A stretch of 64,000 nucleotides of DNA from Arenimonas fontis (GCF_008386465.1 NZ_VUOD01000005.1:124001-188000); one strand, 5' to 3'. Positions 30,466 through 38,865 are shown, counted from the stretch's first letter. The notes: generated from the letters alone by a model not told the origin. Program-made: numbers and translations.

Positions 30466-30486
30466 CGGCCAAGCATGCCGCAAGCC

Positions 30487-30504
30487 CTTAACGGGTTCAT
30501 TAAC
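30487..30504. promoter_or_regulatory. CTTAAC-N6-ATTAAC direct repeat (response-regulator box candidate)
   Basis: Two similar hexamers 12 bp apart lie in the 122-bp divergent region between the PepSY lipoprotein/two-component operon and the rightward PepSY protein. The arrangement resembles the direct-repeat boxes of OmpR-type regulators, such as PmrA half-sites spaced by 11 bp. Binding is inferred. Confidence 0.45.
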
Positions 30505-30587
30505 AACCGCGTCACGGTGGGGTTAGCGCGGCTGCGGATAGTGCGTGCCACAGCGCCATTCCGGCGCCACCCGCGAAGGAGTCGATC

Positions 30588-31022
30588 ATGCGTTCCCCCA
30601 CCCTTGCTGCCCTGGCCCTGGCCATCCTGCTCGCCGGCACCGCCGGCGCTGCCGAGACCGGCTTCGGCCCGGAGCAGGCCACCCAGGCCCTCAAGACCGC
30701 CGGCTACGGCGAGATCCGCGAACTGGAATACGAGGACGGCCTGTGGGAGGCCGAAGTCCGACGCGCCGACGGCCGCTGGGACGATGTCGCCGTCGATCCC
30801 GCCACCGGCGAGGTCTTCGACCGCCTGTCCCAGCGCCCGCTGATCGGCGTCGACGAGGTCGTCGCCGCCGTGGAGCGCGCCGGCTACCGCCGCGTGCACG
30901 ACCTGGACCGCGACGGCGCGCTCTGGGAGGCCGAGGCCTATGACGCCGACGGCCGGCGCTTCGAGCTGCGCATCAGCGGCTACGACGGCCGCATCCTCTC
31001 CGCCCAGCCCGACAACGACTGA
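30588..31022 (+). CDS. Periplasmic double PepSY-like protein
   Basis: A 144-residue exported protein with a signal peptide (SPTLAALALAILLAGTAGA). The mature part has two PepSY/BLIP-like repeats, each of the form helix-ALKTAGYGEIRELEYEDGLW and VDPATGEVFD, repeated at about residues 85-140. The same fold occurs in the divergently encoded lipoprotein. AAGGAG is 8 nt upstream of the ATG. Its stop overlaps the next start by 1 nt (TGATG). It is probably controlled by the adjacent two-component system. Confidence 0.85.
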   Translation: MRSPTLAALALAILLAGTAGAAETGFGPEQATQALKTAGYGEIRELEYEDGLWEAEVRRADGRWDDVAVDPATGEVFDRLSQRPLIGVDEVVAAVERAGYRRVHDLDRDGALWEAEAYDADGRRFELRISGYDGRILSAQPDND

Positions 31023-31933
31023 TGCGCGCGTCCGCATCCCCGATGCTCGCCGCCGCCCTGCTGGCCCTGGCCGGCTGCGGCGGCGAGCCCGCTCCGCTGC
31101 CGGAGGGCGCGGTCGCCGTGCAGGACCGCAAGCTCGACGAAATGAGCGGACTGGCGGCCTCGCGCGCCCAGCCCGGCGTGCTGTGGGCGATCAACGACAG
31201 TGGCAACGCCGGCCGCCTGTTCCGCCTGGGCGAGGACGGCAGCGCCCTGGGCCGGGTCGACGTGGACGGCGCCTGGCTGCGCGACAGCGAATCGCTGGCC
31301 TACTGGAACGAGGACGGCCGGCACTGGCTGCTGATCGGCGACGTCGGCGACAACCGCGGCTGGCGCGGCAGCGTGGTCGTGCATGCGGTACCGGAGCCGG
31401 CGCCCGGCCAGGAGGACGTGGACATCGCCTGGTCCCTGCGCTTCCGCTATCCCGACGGTGCCCGCGACGCCGAGGCGATCACCGTGGATGCCCAGGCCGG
31501 CGACCTGCTGGTGCTGAGCAAGCGCGACCGCCCCGCCCGGCTCTACCGCGTGCCGCTGTCGGCCCGTCACGGCGATGGGATCGTGCAGGCCGAACACCTG
31601 GCCTCGCTGCCGGAAGAAGCGATCGCCGGCGCGGTCACCAGCCTGGACCTGAGCGAAGATGGCCGCGACCTGCTGGTGCTCAGCTACGGCAGCCTCTACC
31701 GCTGGCATCGCCTGCCCGGCGAGACCTGGCCGGAGGTGCTGGCGCGCGCGCCCGAAGCGCTGCCGCGGCCGGCCATGCGCAAGGCGGAGGCACTGACCCT
31801 CACCGGCACGCCCGGCGAAGTGCTGATCGGCGCCGAGCAATGGCCGGCGCCGCTGTGGTCCACCCGCTTCGCACCGGCGGGCAAGGAGGAACTGGCGGCG
31901 GCCGGAGACGCGGGCCTGGGTGGCGCGGACTGA
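31022..31933 (+). CDS. Lipoprotein, predicted beta-propeller (SdiA-regulated/phytase-like)
   Basis: A 303-residue protein with a lipobox LALAGC near residue 19. It has repeated beta-strand motifs such as DEMSGLAASRAQPGVLWAIN, LLIGDVGDNRG and GAVTSLDLSEDGRDLLVLSY, typical of beta-propellers with phytase-like or SdiA-regulated folds. No catalytic residues are recognisable. The start overlaps the stop of the PepSY protein, so they form an operon and it probably acts in the periplasm. Confidence 0.75.
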   Translation: MRASASPMLAAALLALAGCGGEPAPLPEGAVAVQDRKLDEMSGLAASRAQPGVLWAINDSGNAGRLFRLGEDGSALGRVDVDGAWLRDSESLAYWNEDGRHWLLIGDVGDNRGWRGSVVVHAVPEPAPGQEDVDIAWSLRFRYPDGARDAEAITVDAQAGDLLVLSKRDRPARLYRVPLSARHGDGIVQAEHLASLPEEAIAGAVTSLDLSEDGRDLLVLSYGSLYRWHRLPGETWPEVLARAPEALPRPAMRKAEALTLTGTPGEVLIGAEQWPAPLWSTRFAPAGKEELAAAGDAGLGGAD

Positions 31934-31939
31934 GCCGCC

Positions 31940-32452
31940 TCAGAGGGCGCCGGCCCCGGACCAGGTCCGGGCCAGCGCCCGGCGCGCCGCCAGCATCAGC
32001 GGCACGCCGATCAGCAGCATGTGCGCCGCCAGGTCGGGCAGGACCTCGAGCAGCGACGTGGGCGTCTTCAGCGGCGCCCGCGACAGCGGCACCACCACAT
32101 AGGTCATCACCAGGAAGACCAGCACCCCATACAGCAACCCGCCGACGACGGCGCGGCGCGGCGTGGCTATCCGCCGGCCGCCGAGCACGGCGGCGCCGAA
32201 GGCGATGCCCAGCATGATCAGGTAGTGCGCGCTGGCGCCGAGCGCCGCCGAGGCCAATCCGCCCTCGAAGGCGGCCCGGCCCTGCAGGCCACTGGCGATC
32301 ACCTGCAGCACCCGCTCCGGCGTCACCTCCCATTGCAGCCAGGCGCGGGTGAAGGCGTAGGCCAGGTCCAGGCTGCCGGCGATCAGGGTGCCGATCAGCA
32401 GCCAGGACCAGGCGGGGCGTTTGCGGAAGCTCAGGGGCATCGGGGCGGGCAT
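31940..32452 (-). CDS. Hypothetical four-helix membrane protein
   Basis: A 170-residue protein with four hydrophobic segments (near residues 15-35, 68-90, 102-122 and 140-158). I recognise only a general resemblance to DUF1440/YagU-like membrane proteins, without a diagnostic motif. ATG 32452 or an in-frame ATG 12 nt further in are both possible; neither has an RBS. It is convergent with the lipoprotein gene (7-bp gap). Confidence 0.65.
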   Translation of the reverse strand: MPAPMPLSFRKRPAWSWLLIGTLIAGSLDLAYAFTRAWLQWEVTPERVLQVIASGLQGRAAFEGGLASAALGASAHYLIMLGIAFGAAVLGGRRIATPRRAVVGGLLYGVLVFLVMTYVVVPLSRAPLKTPTSLLEVLPDLAAHMLLIGVPLMLAARRALARTWSGAGAL

Positions 32453-32557
32453 GGCGGGAATCGGTAAGCGACTGTAGCCGGACCATGACGGCGCCGATGT
32501 GCCGGCCCGGCCTCCGTCGTCCGCCGGGGGTGCCGGAAGTAATGCCCACGATCATGA

Positions 32558-32601
32558 ACGGGCCAATTGGTCCACCAAACACGCTCCGGATTTGGTCGGT
32601 C
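32558..32601 (+). promoter_or_regulatory. Two TTGGTC half-sites upstream of the AraC gene
   Basis: CCAATTGGTC (32564-32573) and ATTTGGTC (32590-32597) lie 65-100 bp before the AraC start. Both contain the right half of the GACNTTGGTC dyad found at the acetate genes; the first is also a palindrome around CCAATTGG. TTGGTC alone is common enough to occur by chance. Confidence 0.35.
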
Positions 32602-32660
32602 GGCCCGGCCCGCCACTTTTCTAGCCTCGGCCATGGGAAAGCCACCAAGGAAACGTCCCC

Positions 32661-33539
32661 ATGGAACCGCATATCCACTCTGACATCCGCCACGGCCACA
32701 TCGGCCTGGGACGCAGCCTGGACCTGGCCCACGAGGCGCCGGGCCAGGGCTGGCTGCTTTCGCTGGCCGAGCGCGGCGCCACCGTGCATGTTCCGGCCGG
32801 CTGGAGCTCGGTCTGGGTGCTGCTGCGCGGCGAGGCGCAGGCCGGTACCCCTTACGTGGACATCGAACTGGCGCGCGGCCAGATGCTGACCTGGAGCGAC
32901 GGCCCGCTGCGCCTGTCCATCCGCCGTGATGGCTGGCTGCTGGGCTTTGCCGCACCCTCGGGACTGTGGCGACCGAGCCCCGCCCTGCGCTGGGCCCGGC
33001 CGCGCATGCTGCACTCGCGCCGGCGCGAGGAGCTCCGCGAGCTGCGCCGGCTGCTGGTGCGCCTGGGCCGCGAATGCCGGGCCGGCGGCGCCAGCGCCCT
33101 GCTGGTGCAGTCGCTGCAGGACGCGGTCTTCGACAGCCAGACCGACCTGGCGCCCTGGCTGGAGCGCTGCAACGGCCAGAACACCGCCCGCAAGGAATAC
33201 ACCCTGCAGCGCCTGCTGCGGGCCCGCAATGTGCTCGAGCACAGCCACGGCGTCACCGACGGCGTGGCCCACCTGGCCGGCATCGCCCGCTACTCGGTGA
33301 CCCACTTCAAGCGCAGCTACCACGACGTGTTCGGCATTTCCCCGGGCGAGCACGCCATGCAGCTGCGGGTGGCGCACACCTGGAAGCTGGTGACCTCCAC
33401 CAGCCTGCCCATCGCCGATGTCTGCGAGGCGGTCGGTTTCGAGAGCAAGAGTGCTTTCTGCCGCACCTTCCGCCGCAGCTTCGGGATCACGACGTCGGAA
33501 GCGCGTGCGAGGGGCCGGGAGATGCTGGCCAGCGCCTGA
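32661..33539 (+). CDS. AraC-family transcriptional regulator
   Basis: A 292-residue regulator. The C-terminal 100 residues form the double helix-turn-helix: DGVAHLAGIARYSVTHFKRSY (near 200-220), HDVFGISPGEH, then LPIADVCEAVGFESKSAF (near 250-268) and FRRSFGITTSEAR. The N-terminal cupin-like part (residues 1-110) could bind a ligand. Its role is not known; it borders the acetate genes and is followed by a MocR-type regulator in the same orientation. Confidence 0.9.
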   Translation: MEPHIHSDIRHGHIGLGRSLDLAHEAPGQGWLLSLAERGATVHVPAGWSSVWVLLRGEAQAGTPYVDIELARGQMLTWSDGPLRLSIRRDGWLLGFAAPSGLWRPSPALRWARPRMLHSRRREELRELRRLLVRLGRECRAGGASALLVQSLQDAVFDSQTDLAPWLERCNGQNTARKEYTLQRLLRARNVLEHSHGVTDGVAHLAGIARYSVTHFKRSYHDVFGISPGEHAMQLRVAHTWKLVTSTSLPIADVCEAVGFESKSAFCRTFRRSFGITTSEARARGREMLASA

Positions 33540-33546
33540 GCGGCGA

Positions 33547-33585
33547 CCGGAATGGATCGGGCGTGTGCCGTCCGGTCCATTCCGG
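33547..33585. promoter_or_regulatory. Inverted repeat upstream of the MocR gene
   Basis: CCGGAATGGA and TCCATTCCGG form a perfect 10-bp dyad separated by 19 nt, just upstream of a TAGAAT -10 box (33608-33613). It has no T-tract, so a regulator operator is likelier than a terminator; the MocR protein itself or the AraC protein would be candidates. Confidence 0.45.
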
Positions 33586-33655
33586 CGCCGCGGCGGCCCT
33601 GCGGCCGTAGAATCGGCCACAAGCGCAAGCGGCGCGAAGGGGGAGGAGGCGAGCG

Positions 33656-35131
33656 ATGGACCTTTTCCTGGACGGCAACGGCCCGGTATCCCGGCAGCTG
33701 TTCAACGCCATCCGCGCGGCCATCGCCGAAGGCCGGCTGCATCCCGGCGACAGGCTGCCGCCCAGTCGTGACCTCGCCGCCGCGCACGGCGTTTCGCGCG
33801 GCACCGTGGTGGCAGCCTATGAGCTGCTGCGCGTGCATGGCCTGGTGGAGTCGCGCACCGGCTCGGGCACCTATGTCGCCCGCTCGCCCGAGAACCGCGC
33901 GCCGGCGCCGGAAGCGCCGCCGCGCGACCCGCAGACCAGCTACGCCCGCCGCGCCCGCCTGGCGCACGACCACTCGCGCATCCCCGGCCGACCGGTGGCG
34001 GGCGCGCGCATCGATTTCCAGTACGGCATGGCCTCGCCGCCCTCGCTGCTGCGCGCGCGCTGGAAGCGGCTGCTGGCACGCGCCCGGCCCTTCGACCACT
34101 GGGGTTATCCGCCGCCGGCCGGCTCGATGCGGCTGCGCAAGGCCATCGCCCAGCACATCGCCCGCACCCGCGGCGTGGTCTGCTCGCCCGAGGACGTGCT
34201 GGTGGTGAACGGTGTGCAGCAGGCCACCGCCCTGGTCTGCCGCGTGCTGCTGGAACCGGGCGACGTGGCGGCGGTGGAGGATCCCGGCTACTTCAGCCTG
34301 CGCCGCACCCTGCAGATGCATGGCGCGCAGATGCGCGGCATCCCCGTCGATGGCGAGGGCATGCAGGTGGACAAGCTGGAAGGCAGCCAGGCCAAGCTGG
34401 TCTGCGTGACGCCTTCGCACCAGTTCCCCACCGGCGTGGTGCTGTCGGAGCAGCGACGGCAGGCCCTGGTCGACTTCGCCAACCGCACCAGCGCCTGGAT
34501 CCTCGAGGACGACTACGACGGCGAGTTCCGCCAGGACGGCCCCGCCCTGCCCTCGCTCAAGGCCATGGACCGCGATGGCCGGGTGATCTACGCCGGCAGC
34601 TTCTCCAAGACCCTGTTCGCCGCCCTGCGCCTGGGCTACATGGTGGTGCCGCCCGGCCTGCGCCTGGACTTCTTCAACAGCAAGTGGGCGATGGACTTCG
34701 GCTGCTCCATGCTCGAGCAGACGCTGGTGGCCGAGCTGATGGAGTCCGGCGACTACGACCGGCACCTGGTGCAGCTGTCACGCCGCCTGCGCGAGAAGCG
34801 GCAGCTGCTGCTGTCCATCCTCAACGAAACGCTGGGCGCCAGCGTCGAGATCCATCCGGCCCGTACCGGCATGCACCTGCTGGTCTGGGTCAACGGCCTG
34901 AGCAATGACGACGCCGGGAAGATCATCGCCAGCGCCGCCGCCGATGGCCTGGGCCTGCACCCGGTGGCGCCCTGCTACTTTTCGCCGCCGCCGCGGGCCG
35001 GCTTCCTGATGGGCTTCGGCGCCCTGAGCGCGCGCGAGCTGGCCATCGGCGCCCGCCGCTTCGCCGACCTGGTCACCCGGCACCTGCCGGCCGGCGCGCC
35101 ACGGCGCGGGCTGATACGGCTGGTGCGCTGA
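33656..35131 (+). CDS. MocR-type GntR/aminotransferase fusion regulator (PdxR-like)
   Basis: A 491-residue transcription factor. The N-terminal winged helix (residues 1-75) contains RLPPSRDLAAAHGVSRGTVVAAYELL and VESRTGSGTYV. A fold-type I aminotransferase domain follows (about 110-480), with the PLP-binding Lys in AGSFSKTL near residue 318 and NGVQQATALVCRVLLEPGD. GGAGGAGG precedes the ATG. MocR proteins sense PLP plus an amino compound; no pdxST or catabolic target is adjacent, so the regulon is unknown. A dyad lies immediately upstream. Confidence 0.93.
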   Translation: MDLFLDGNGPVSRQLFNAIRAAIAEGRLHPGDRLPPSRDLAAAHGVSRGTVVAAYELLRVHGLVESRTGSGTYVARSPENRAPAPEAPPRDPQTSYARRARLAHDHSRIPGRPVAGARIDFQYGMASPPSLLRARWKRLLARARPFDHWGYPPPAGSMRLRKAIAQHIARTRGVVCSPEDVLVVNGVQQATALVCRVLLEPGDVAAVEDPGYFSLRRTLQMHGAQMRGIPVDGEGMQVDKLEGSQAKLVCVTPSHQFPTGVVLSEQRRQALVDFANRTSAWILEDDYDGEFRQDGPALPSLKAMDRDGRVIYAGSFSKTLFAALRLGYMVVPPGLRLDFFNSKWAMDFGCSMLEQTLVAELMESGDYDRHLVQLSRRLREKRQLLLSILNETLGASVEIHPARTGMHLLVWVNGLSNDDAGKIIASAAADGLGLHPVAPCYFSPPPRAGFLMGFGALSARELAIGARRFADLVTRHLPAGAPRRGLIRLVR

Positions 35132-35134
35132 GCC

Positions 35135-35734
35135 TCAGCGCGCGCGCAGCGCCAGCCAGGCCAGCGCCACCGTGACCGCATCGCCCAGGGCGGTGTGCCG
35201 GGCCAGCACCGGCACGCCGAGATCGGCGGCGATGCCCTCCAGCGAAAGGTCCAGCACGCCCTCGGGGCGTGCCAGCCGCGCCTGTGGCCGGTAGGCGCGG
35301 GCCAGGTCCACGCTCGGGTTGGGCAGCGGAAATCCGGTGACCAGCCGCACTGCCGGATCGAGCATGGCCAGGTCGAAGCCGATGTTCAGGCCGAGCAGCC
35401 GGCGCGGGCCCAGCCAGCGCAGGAAGTGCGGCAGCACCTCGCGCAGCGGCGGCGCGCCGGCCACCTCGGCCGGCGTCAGCCGGTGATGCCGGATCGAGGC
35501 GATGTCGAAACCGCGCTGCGGATGCACCAGGGTTTCGAAACGCTGCGACAGCAGCACGCGATCGTCGCGCACCGGCACCGCCGCCAGGCTGAGCACGGCG
35601 TCGTGGCGCGGATCCAGGCCGGTGGTTTCCAGGTCCAGCGACACCCACTCGTTTTCCGGCGGTGGAGCGAACAAGGCCGCCCACGGCCCCTCGCCATGCC
35701 GCCTGCCCAGCCACCAGCGCCGCAACGGACCCAT
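35135..35734 (-). CDS. DEDDh 3'-5' exonuclease (DnaQ-like)
   Basis: A 199-residue exonuclease. Motif Exo I is SLDLETTGLD (near residue 33), Exo II NIGFDLAMLD (near 115) and Exo III HTALGDAVTVA (near 178-183), completing the DEDDh set. This small exonuclease is a frequent neighbour of DUF294 proteins near actP/crbS in other proteobacteria, though its substrate there is unproven. It starts 2 nt after the stop of the DUF294 gene and converges on the MocR gene. Confidence 0.9.
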   Translation of the reverse strand: MGPLRRWWLGRRHGEGPWAALFAPPPENEWVSLDLETTGLDPRHDAVLSLAAVPVRDDRVLLSQRFETLVHPQRGFDIASIRHHRLTPAEVAGAPPLREVLPHFLRWLGPRRLLGLNIGFDLAMLDPAVRLVTGFPLPNPSVDLARAYRPQARLARPEGVLDLSLEGIAADLGVPVLARHTALGDAVTVALAWLALRAR

Positions 35735-35736
35735 GC

Positions 35737-37563
35737 TCAGCCGCGCAGGTGGAAGACGTCGGCCACGTGCGCCTTGAACTCGTTGGCCACGCGCAGAGCG
35801 TCGCGCAGCAGCTCGCGATCCAGGTGGCGCAGGCCGGCGACGTCGATGCCGTTGGACGGCAGCCGACCCGCCTCCAGGTCGGCCAGTTGCTGGCCCAGGC
35901 GCAGGCGCACCAGCACCGCCAGCGCCTGCGGCAGGTCCCGGCCCAGCGCCGCAGGCAGGGCGCCGGCCGCGACCAGGGCGGCGCAGCGGTCGAAGCTGTT
36001 GCGGTGGCGGATGCCGTGCTTCAAGGCCAGCGTGCGCAGTCCGTGCACGATGGGGAAGATGCCACCGCGTTTGAGGTCGGCGCGGCCGTCGCGCTCGCGC
36101 ACGTGGCCGAAAAACGTCAGCGGATTGCCTTTCGCCAGCGTCGCCTCGGCCAGGTAGCGCAGCAGCACCTCGTCGCGGCCCAGGGCCAGCAGCGCCGCCG
36201 GCAGCGGCGCGAACAGGTCCGCATTGCCGGCCACCGGCCGCGCGTCGAGCAGAATGGCCAGGTCCAGGGCACTGCGGCCGTCGGCGACCCGCGCCCACTG
36301 CTGCACGCGCTCGTGCCAGCCGCGCAGCTCCAGGCGCCAGTGCGGATTGCTGACCATCACCTTGCCCGGGCAGGGCGGATAGCCGATGTCGGCCAAGGCC
36401 GCGGAGAAGGCCTCCATCGCCGCCGGCAGCCCGTCCCAGTCGAAACCGTCGGCCAGCACCAGGGCATTGTCCTGGTCGGTCTTGAGGATCTGCTCGCGCC
36501 GGCCCTCGCTGCCCAGCACCAGCAGGCACATGCGCGACTGCTGTTCCGGCGGCACCAGCAGGGCGAACACGCGCGCCAGCACGCGGGTGTTGAGGGCGCT
36601 GACCATCTCCATCAGATAGCTGGTCTTGGCGCCCTGGGCGTGCAGCTGGCGCACCAGGTCGGTCATCCCGCGCGCGGCCTCGGCCACTTCGGCCAGATTC
36701 GCGGCCCGCGCCAGCCGCAGGCTGATCAGGTGCGAGCTGCTGGCGTAGTGCGCCAGCACCTCGGCCATGCCCAGGCTGCCGACGTAGTCCTCGCCGCGAC
36801 GCACCAGCACCCGTTCGACATGGTGTTCGGTCATGCTGACCAGGGCCTGGAACAGCACCTCGTCGGCGCGCACCGACAGCAGGGGCCGGCTGGCCAGCGG
36901 GCCGATCGGCGCGCCCAGGTCCAGGCCGCGCGCGGTCAGCGCGTCCAGCAGGTCGGTACGGGTGACGATGCCCGGGCCTTCGCCGCTGCCGGGCGCGGCG
37001 CGCACCAGCAGGCAGTCCACGCGGTGCGCACGCAAGGCGGCGGCGGCCTCGGCGATGCTGGCCTCGTGTGCCAGCACATGCAGCGGCGCCAGCTGGGCAT
37101 CGCCCACCCGCGTCAGCATCAGCCGGTTGAGTTCGCCGGGCTGCTCGCGCTCGGCCAGCAGCTTGCGCTTCACGCTCAGGGCCTGGTGGAACCAGGCGGC
37201 GAAGCGGCCGTTCTCCTCCAGCAACTGCTCGAACACCGGCGCCGGCAACAGGAAGCACACGGTGTCCTGCTCGGCGCGATAGCTGTGCCGGGCGCGGCCG
37301 GCGATCACCGCGAAGGCACCGAACAGGTCGCCCGGACCGTAGTCGGCGAACAGCCGCGCCTGCTCGCCCTCGCCGTCGAAGGCGCGCACCAGGCCCTTGA
37401 GGATCACCTGCACCGCGTCGGCAGGCTGACCCGCATGGATGATGCGGGTGCCGGCCGGATGGAAGGCCAGATCCGCTGCCGCGGCCAGCCGTTCGCGCTG
37501 CGCCGGCTCGAGCAGGTCGAAGGGCGGCGCGTCCAGGTCCAGCCCGGGAGGCATGGTGGCCAT
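35737..37563 (-). CDS. cNMP-binding/CBS/DUF294 nucleotidyltransferase-like protein
   Basis: A 608-residue signalling protein. It has a cyclic-nucleotide-binding-like domain (about residues 20-125, with GDLFGAFAVI), two CBS domains (about 155-275), the DUF294 nucleotidyltransferase core with LGSEGRREQ and TDQDNALV (near 352-370, GSxGRxE type), and a DUF294 C-terminal domain. I chose ATG 37563 rather than the longer frame to 37707, because the added N-terminus is Pro/Gly-rich and the CrbR-type dyad at 37602 would fall inside it. Genes of this type accompany actP in Vibrio, Shewanella and Pseudomonas; the exact activity is unknown. Confidence 0.88.
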   Translation of the reverse strand: MATMPPGLDLDAPPFDLLEPAQRERLAAAADLAFHPAGTRIIHAGQPADAVQVILKGLVRAFDGEGEQARLFADYGPGDLFGAFAVIAGRARHSYRAEQDTVCFLLPAPVFEQLLEENGRFAAWFHQALSVKRKLLAEREQPGELNRLMLTRVGDAQLAPLHVLAHEASIAEAAAALRAHRVDCLLVRAAPGSGEGPGIVTRTDLLDALTARGLDLGAPIGPLASRPLLSVRADEVLFQALVSMTEHHVERVLVRRGEDYVGSLGMAEVLAHYASSSHLISLRLARAANLAEVAEAARGMTDLVRQLHAQGAKTSYLMEMVSALNTRVLARVFALLVPPEQQSRMCLLVLGSEGRREQILKTDQDNALVLADGFDWDGLPAAMEAFSAALADIGYPPCPGKVMVSNPHWRLELRGWHERVQQWARVADGRSALDLAILLDARPVAGNADLFAPLPAALLALGRDEVLLRYLAEATLAKGNPLTFFGHVRERDGRADLKRGGIFPIVHGLRTLALKHGIRHRNSFDRCAALVAAGALPAALGRDLPQALAVLVRLRLGQQLADLEAGRLPSNGIDVAGLRHLDRELLRDALRVANEFKAHVADVFHLRG

Positions 37564-37601
37564 GGGCGCAGCCTGCCATGGGCCGCCGCCGGCGTCAGTT
37601 C

Positions 37602-37611
37602 GACCTTGGTC
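37602..37611. promoter_or_regulatory. GACNTTGGTC dyad before DUF294/aspartyl protease genes
   Basis: The sequence is GACCTTGGTC, 39 nt upstream of the DUF294 start and 146 bp upstream of the aspartyl protease start. It matches GACTTTGGTC at crbS and GACATTGGTC at acs. Proposed CrbR site (see findings). Confidence 0.5.
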
Positions 37612-37756
37612 CGGCGCCCTCACGCCTGGTGGCGGCAGTTTGACGCCGATGAGCGGCGGCTCCGTCGCAACGGCGCCGGCGCGCGACGGCTTTGGCCTAG
37701 CCTGCATCCCGTTGCCGACAGCTGCATGCCGCCCTCATGCCCAAGGACCACAACCA

Positions 37757-38764
37757 ATGCCCCTGACACGCCCGCTCATGATCGCTTGCCTGGCCTTGGG
37801 CCTGGCCGCCGGCCACAGCCATGCCGATGTGCCCCTGCCCGCCCGTTTCGAGGCCGACCAGGTGTGGCTGGTCCCGCGCCTGGACGGGCGCGAGTTGCGC
37901 CTGTTCACCGATACCGGCGGCGGCTGGAACGCCATCGGCCGCGAGATCGCCGAAGCCGCCGGCTGGCCGATCGAGGTCGTGGACACCGGCCAGGGCGAAC
38001 TGGCCGTGGTGCCCTTCCCCGCCTTCGACGAGGGCCACGGCATCCCGGCGCCGCCGGCGCATTTCATGCAAGGCCGGCTGGCGCTGGCGGAACCGGCGCG
38101 GTTGTTCGGCGGCGACGGCTTCCTGGGCGGGCGCTGGTTCGCCGACGGCATCTGGGATTTCGACTACCCCGCCGGCACCCTGACCCGCCGCGACGCCGCC
38201 GTGCCGCCGGCGGGCAGCCACGCCGTGCCGCTGGGCTTCCAGGTGGACGCGGCCGGCCGACGCACCACCCACTTCCCGTCCATGGACATCGTCGTGGACG
38301 GCGAGACCCTGCCGGTGCTGCTGGATACCGGCGCCACCGCCCACCTGACCGAAAACTCGGCGCCGCTGTTCGGACGCGAGCCGGACGACATGATGGGCGT
38401 GTCCTTCATCGAGCAGGAAGTGTTCGAGCGCTGGGTGCGGCGGCATCCGGACTGGCGGGTGATCGAGGCCGGCGACCGCAAGGGCCCGCAGCTGCGCCGC
38501 ATGATCGAGGTGCCGGCCGTCACCATCGCCGGCTACACCGTCGGCCCGGTCTGGTTCTCGGAGCAGCCGGCGGGCGCCTTCCAGCAGTACATGGCCACGA
38601 TGATGGACCGGCCGACCTGGGGCGCCATCGGTGGCTCGGCGCTGAAGCACTTCCGGGTGCTGGTGGACTATCCGGGCGCCACCGCCCACTTCCTGCCGGC
38701 GGACGCCGCTGGCGACGCCACCGGGCGGCACACGGACGCCGGCGACGGCAAGGCCGGTGGCTGA
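37757..38764 (+). CDS. Exported retropepsin-like aspartyl protease
   Basis: A 335-residue protein with a signal peptide (MIACLALGLAAGHSHA region, cleavage near residue 24). Two aspartic motifs occur in one chain: FTDTGGGWN near residue 51 and LLDTGATAHL near residue 190, as in bacterial single-chain aspartyl proteases of retropepsin ancestry. The segment VSFIEQEVFERW follows. AAGGA lies about 10 nt upstream of the ATG. It lies between the DUF294 operon and crbS; why a protease sits there is unclear. Confidence 0.8.
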   Translation: MPLTRPLMIACLALGLAAGHSHADVPLPARFEADQVWLVPRLDGRELRLFTDTGGGWNAIGREIAEAAGWPIEVVDTGQGELAVVPFPAFDEGHGIPAPPAHFMQGRLALAEPARLFGGDGFLGGRWFADGIWDFDYPAGTLTRRDAAVPPAGSHAVPLGFQVDAAGRRTTHFPSMDIVVDGETLPVLLDTGATAHLTENSAPLFGREPDDMMGVSFIEQEVFERWVRRHPDWRVIEAGDRKGPQLRRMIEVPAVTIAGYTVGPVWFSEQPAGAFQQYMATMMDRPTWGAIGGSALKHFRVLVDYPGATAHFLPADAAGDATGRHTDAGDGKAGG

Positions 38765-38787
38765 GCCCCCGACCAGGCCCCGGCTGC

Positions 38788-38797
38788 GACTTTGGTC
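38788..38797. promoter_or_regulatory. GACNTTGGTC dyad before crbS
   Basis: GACTTTGGTC with symmetric flanks (TGCGAC-TTTG-GTCGTA). A TATAGT -10 box at 38828-38833 lies 30 bp downstream, so the dyad would centre near -47 of the crbS promoter, a normal activator position. Confidence 0.55.
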
Positions 38798-38865
38798 GTA
38801 GGCCGCGGCCCGGCCGCATGGCGGCGCTATAGTCGCCCTTCGCCGGGGAAAGGCGGGGAGGGGGC

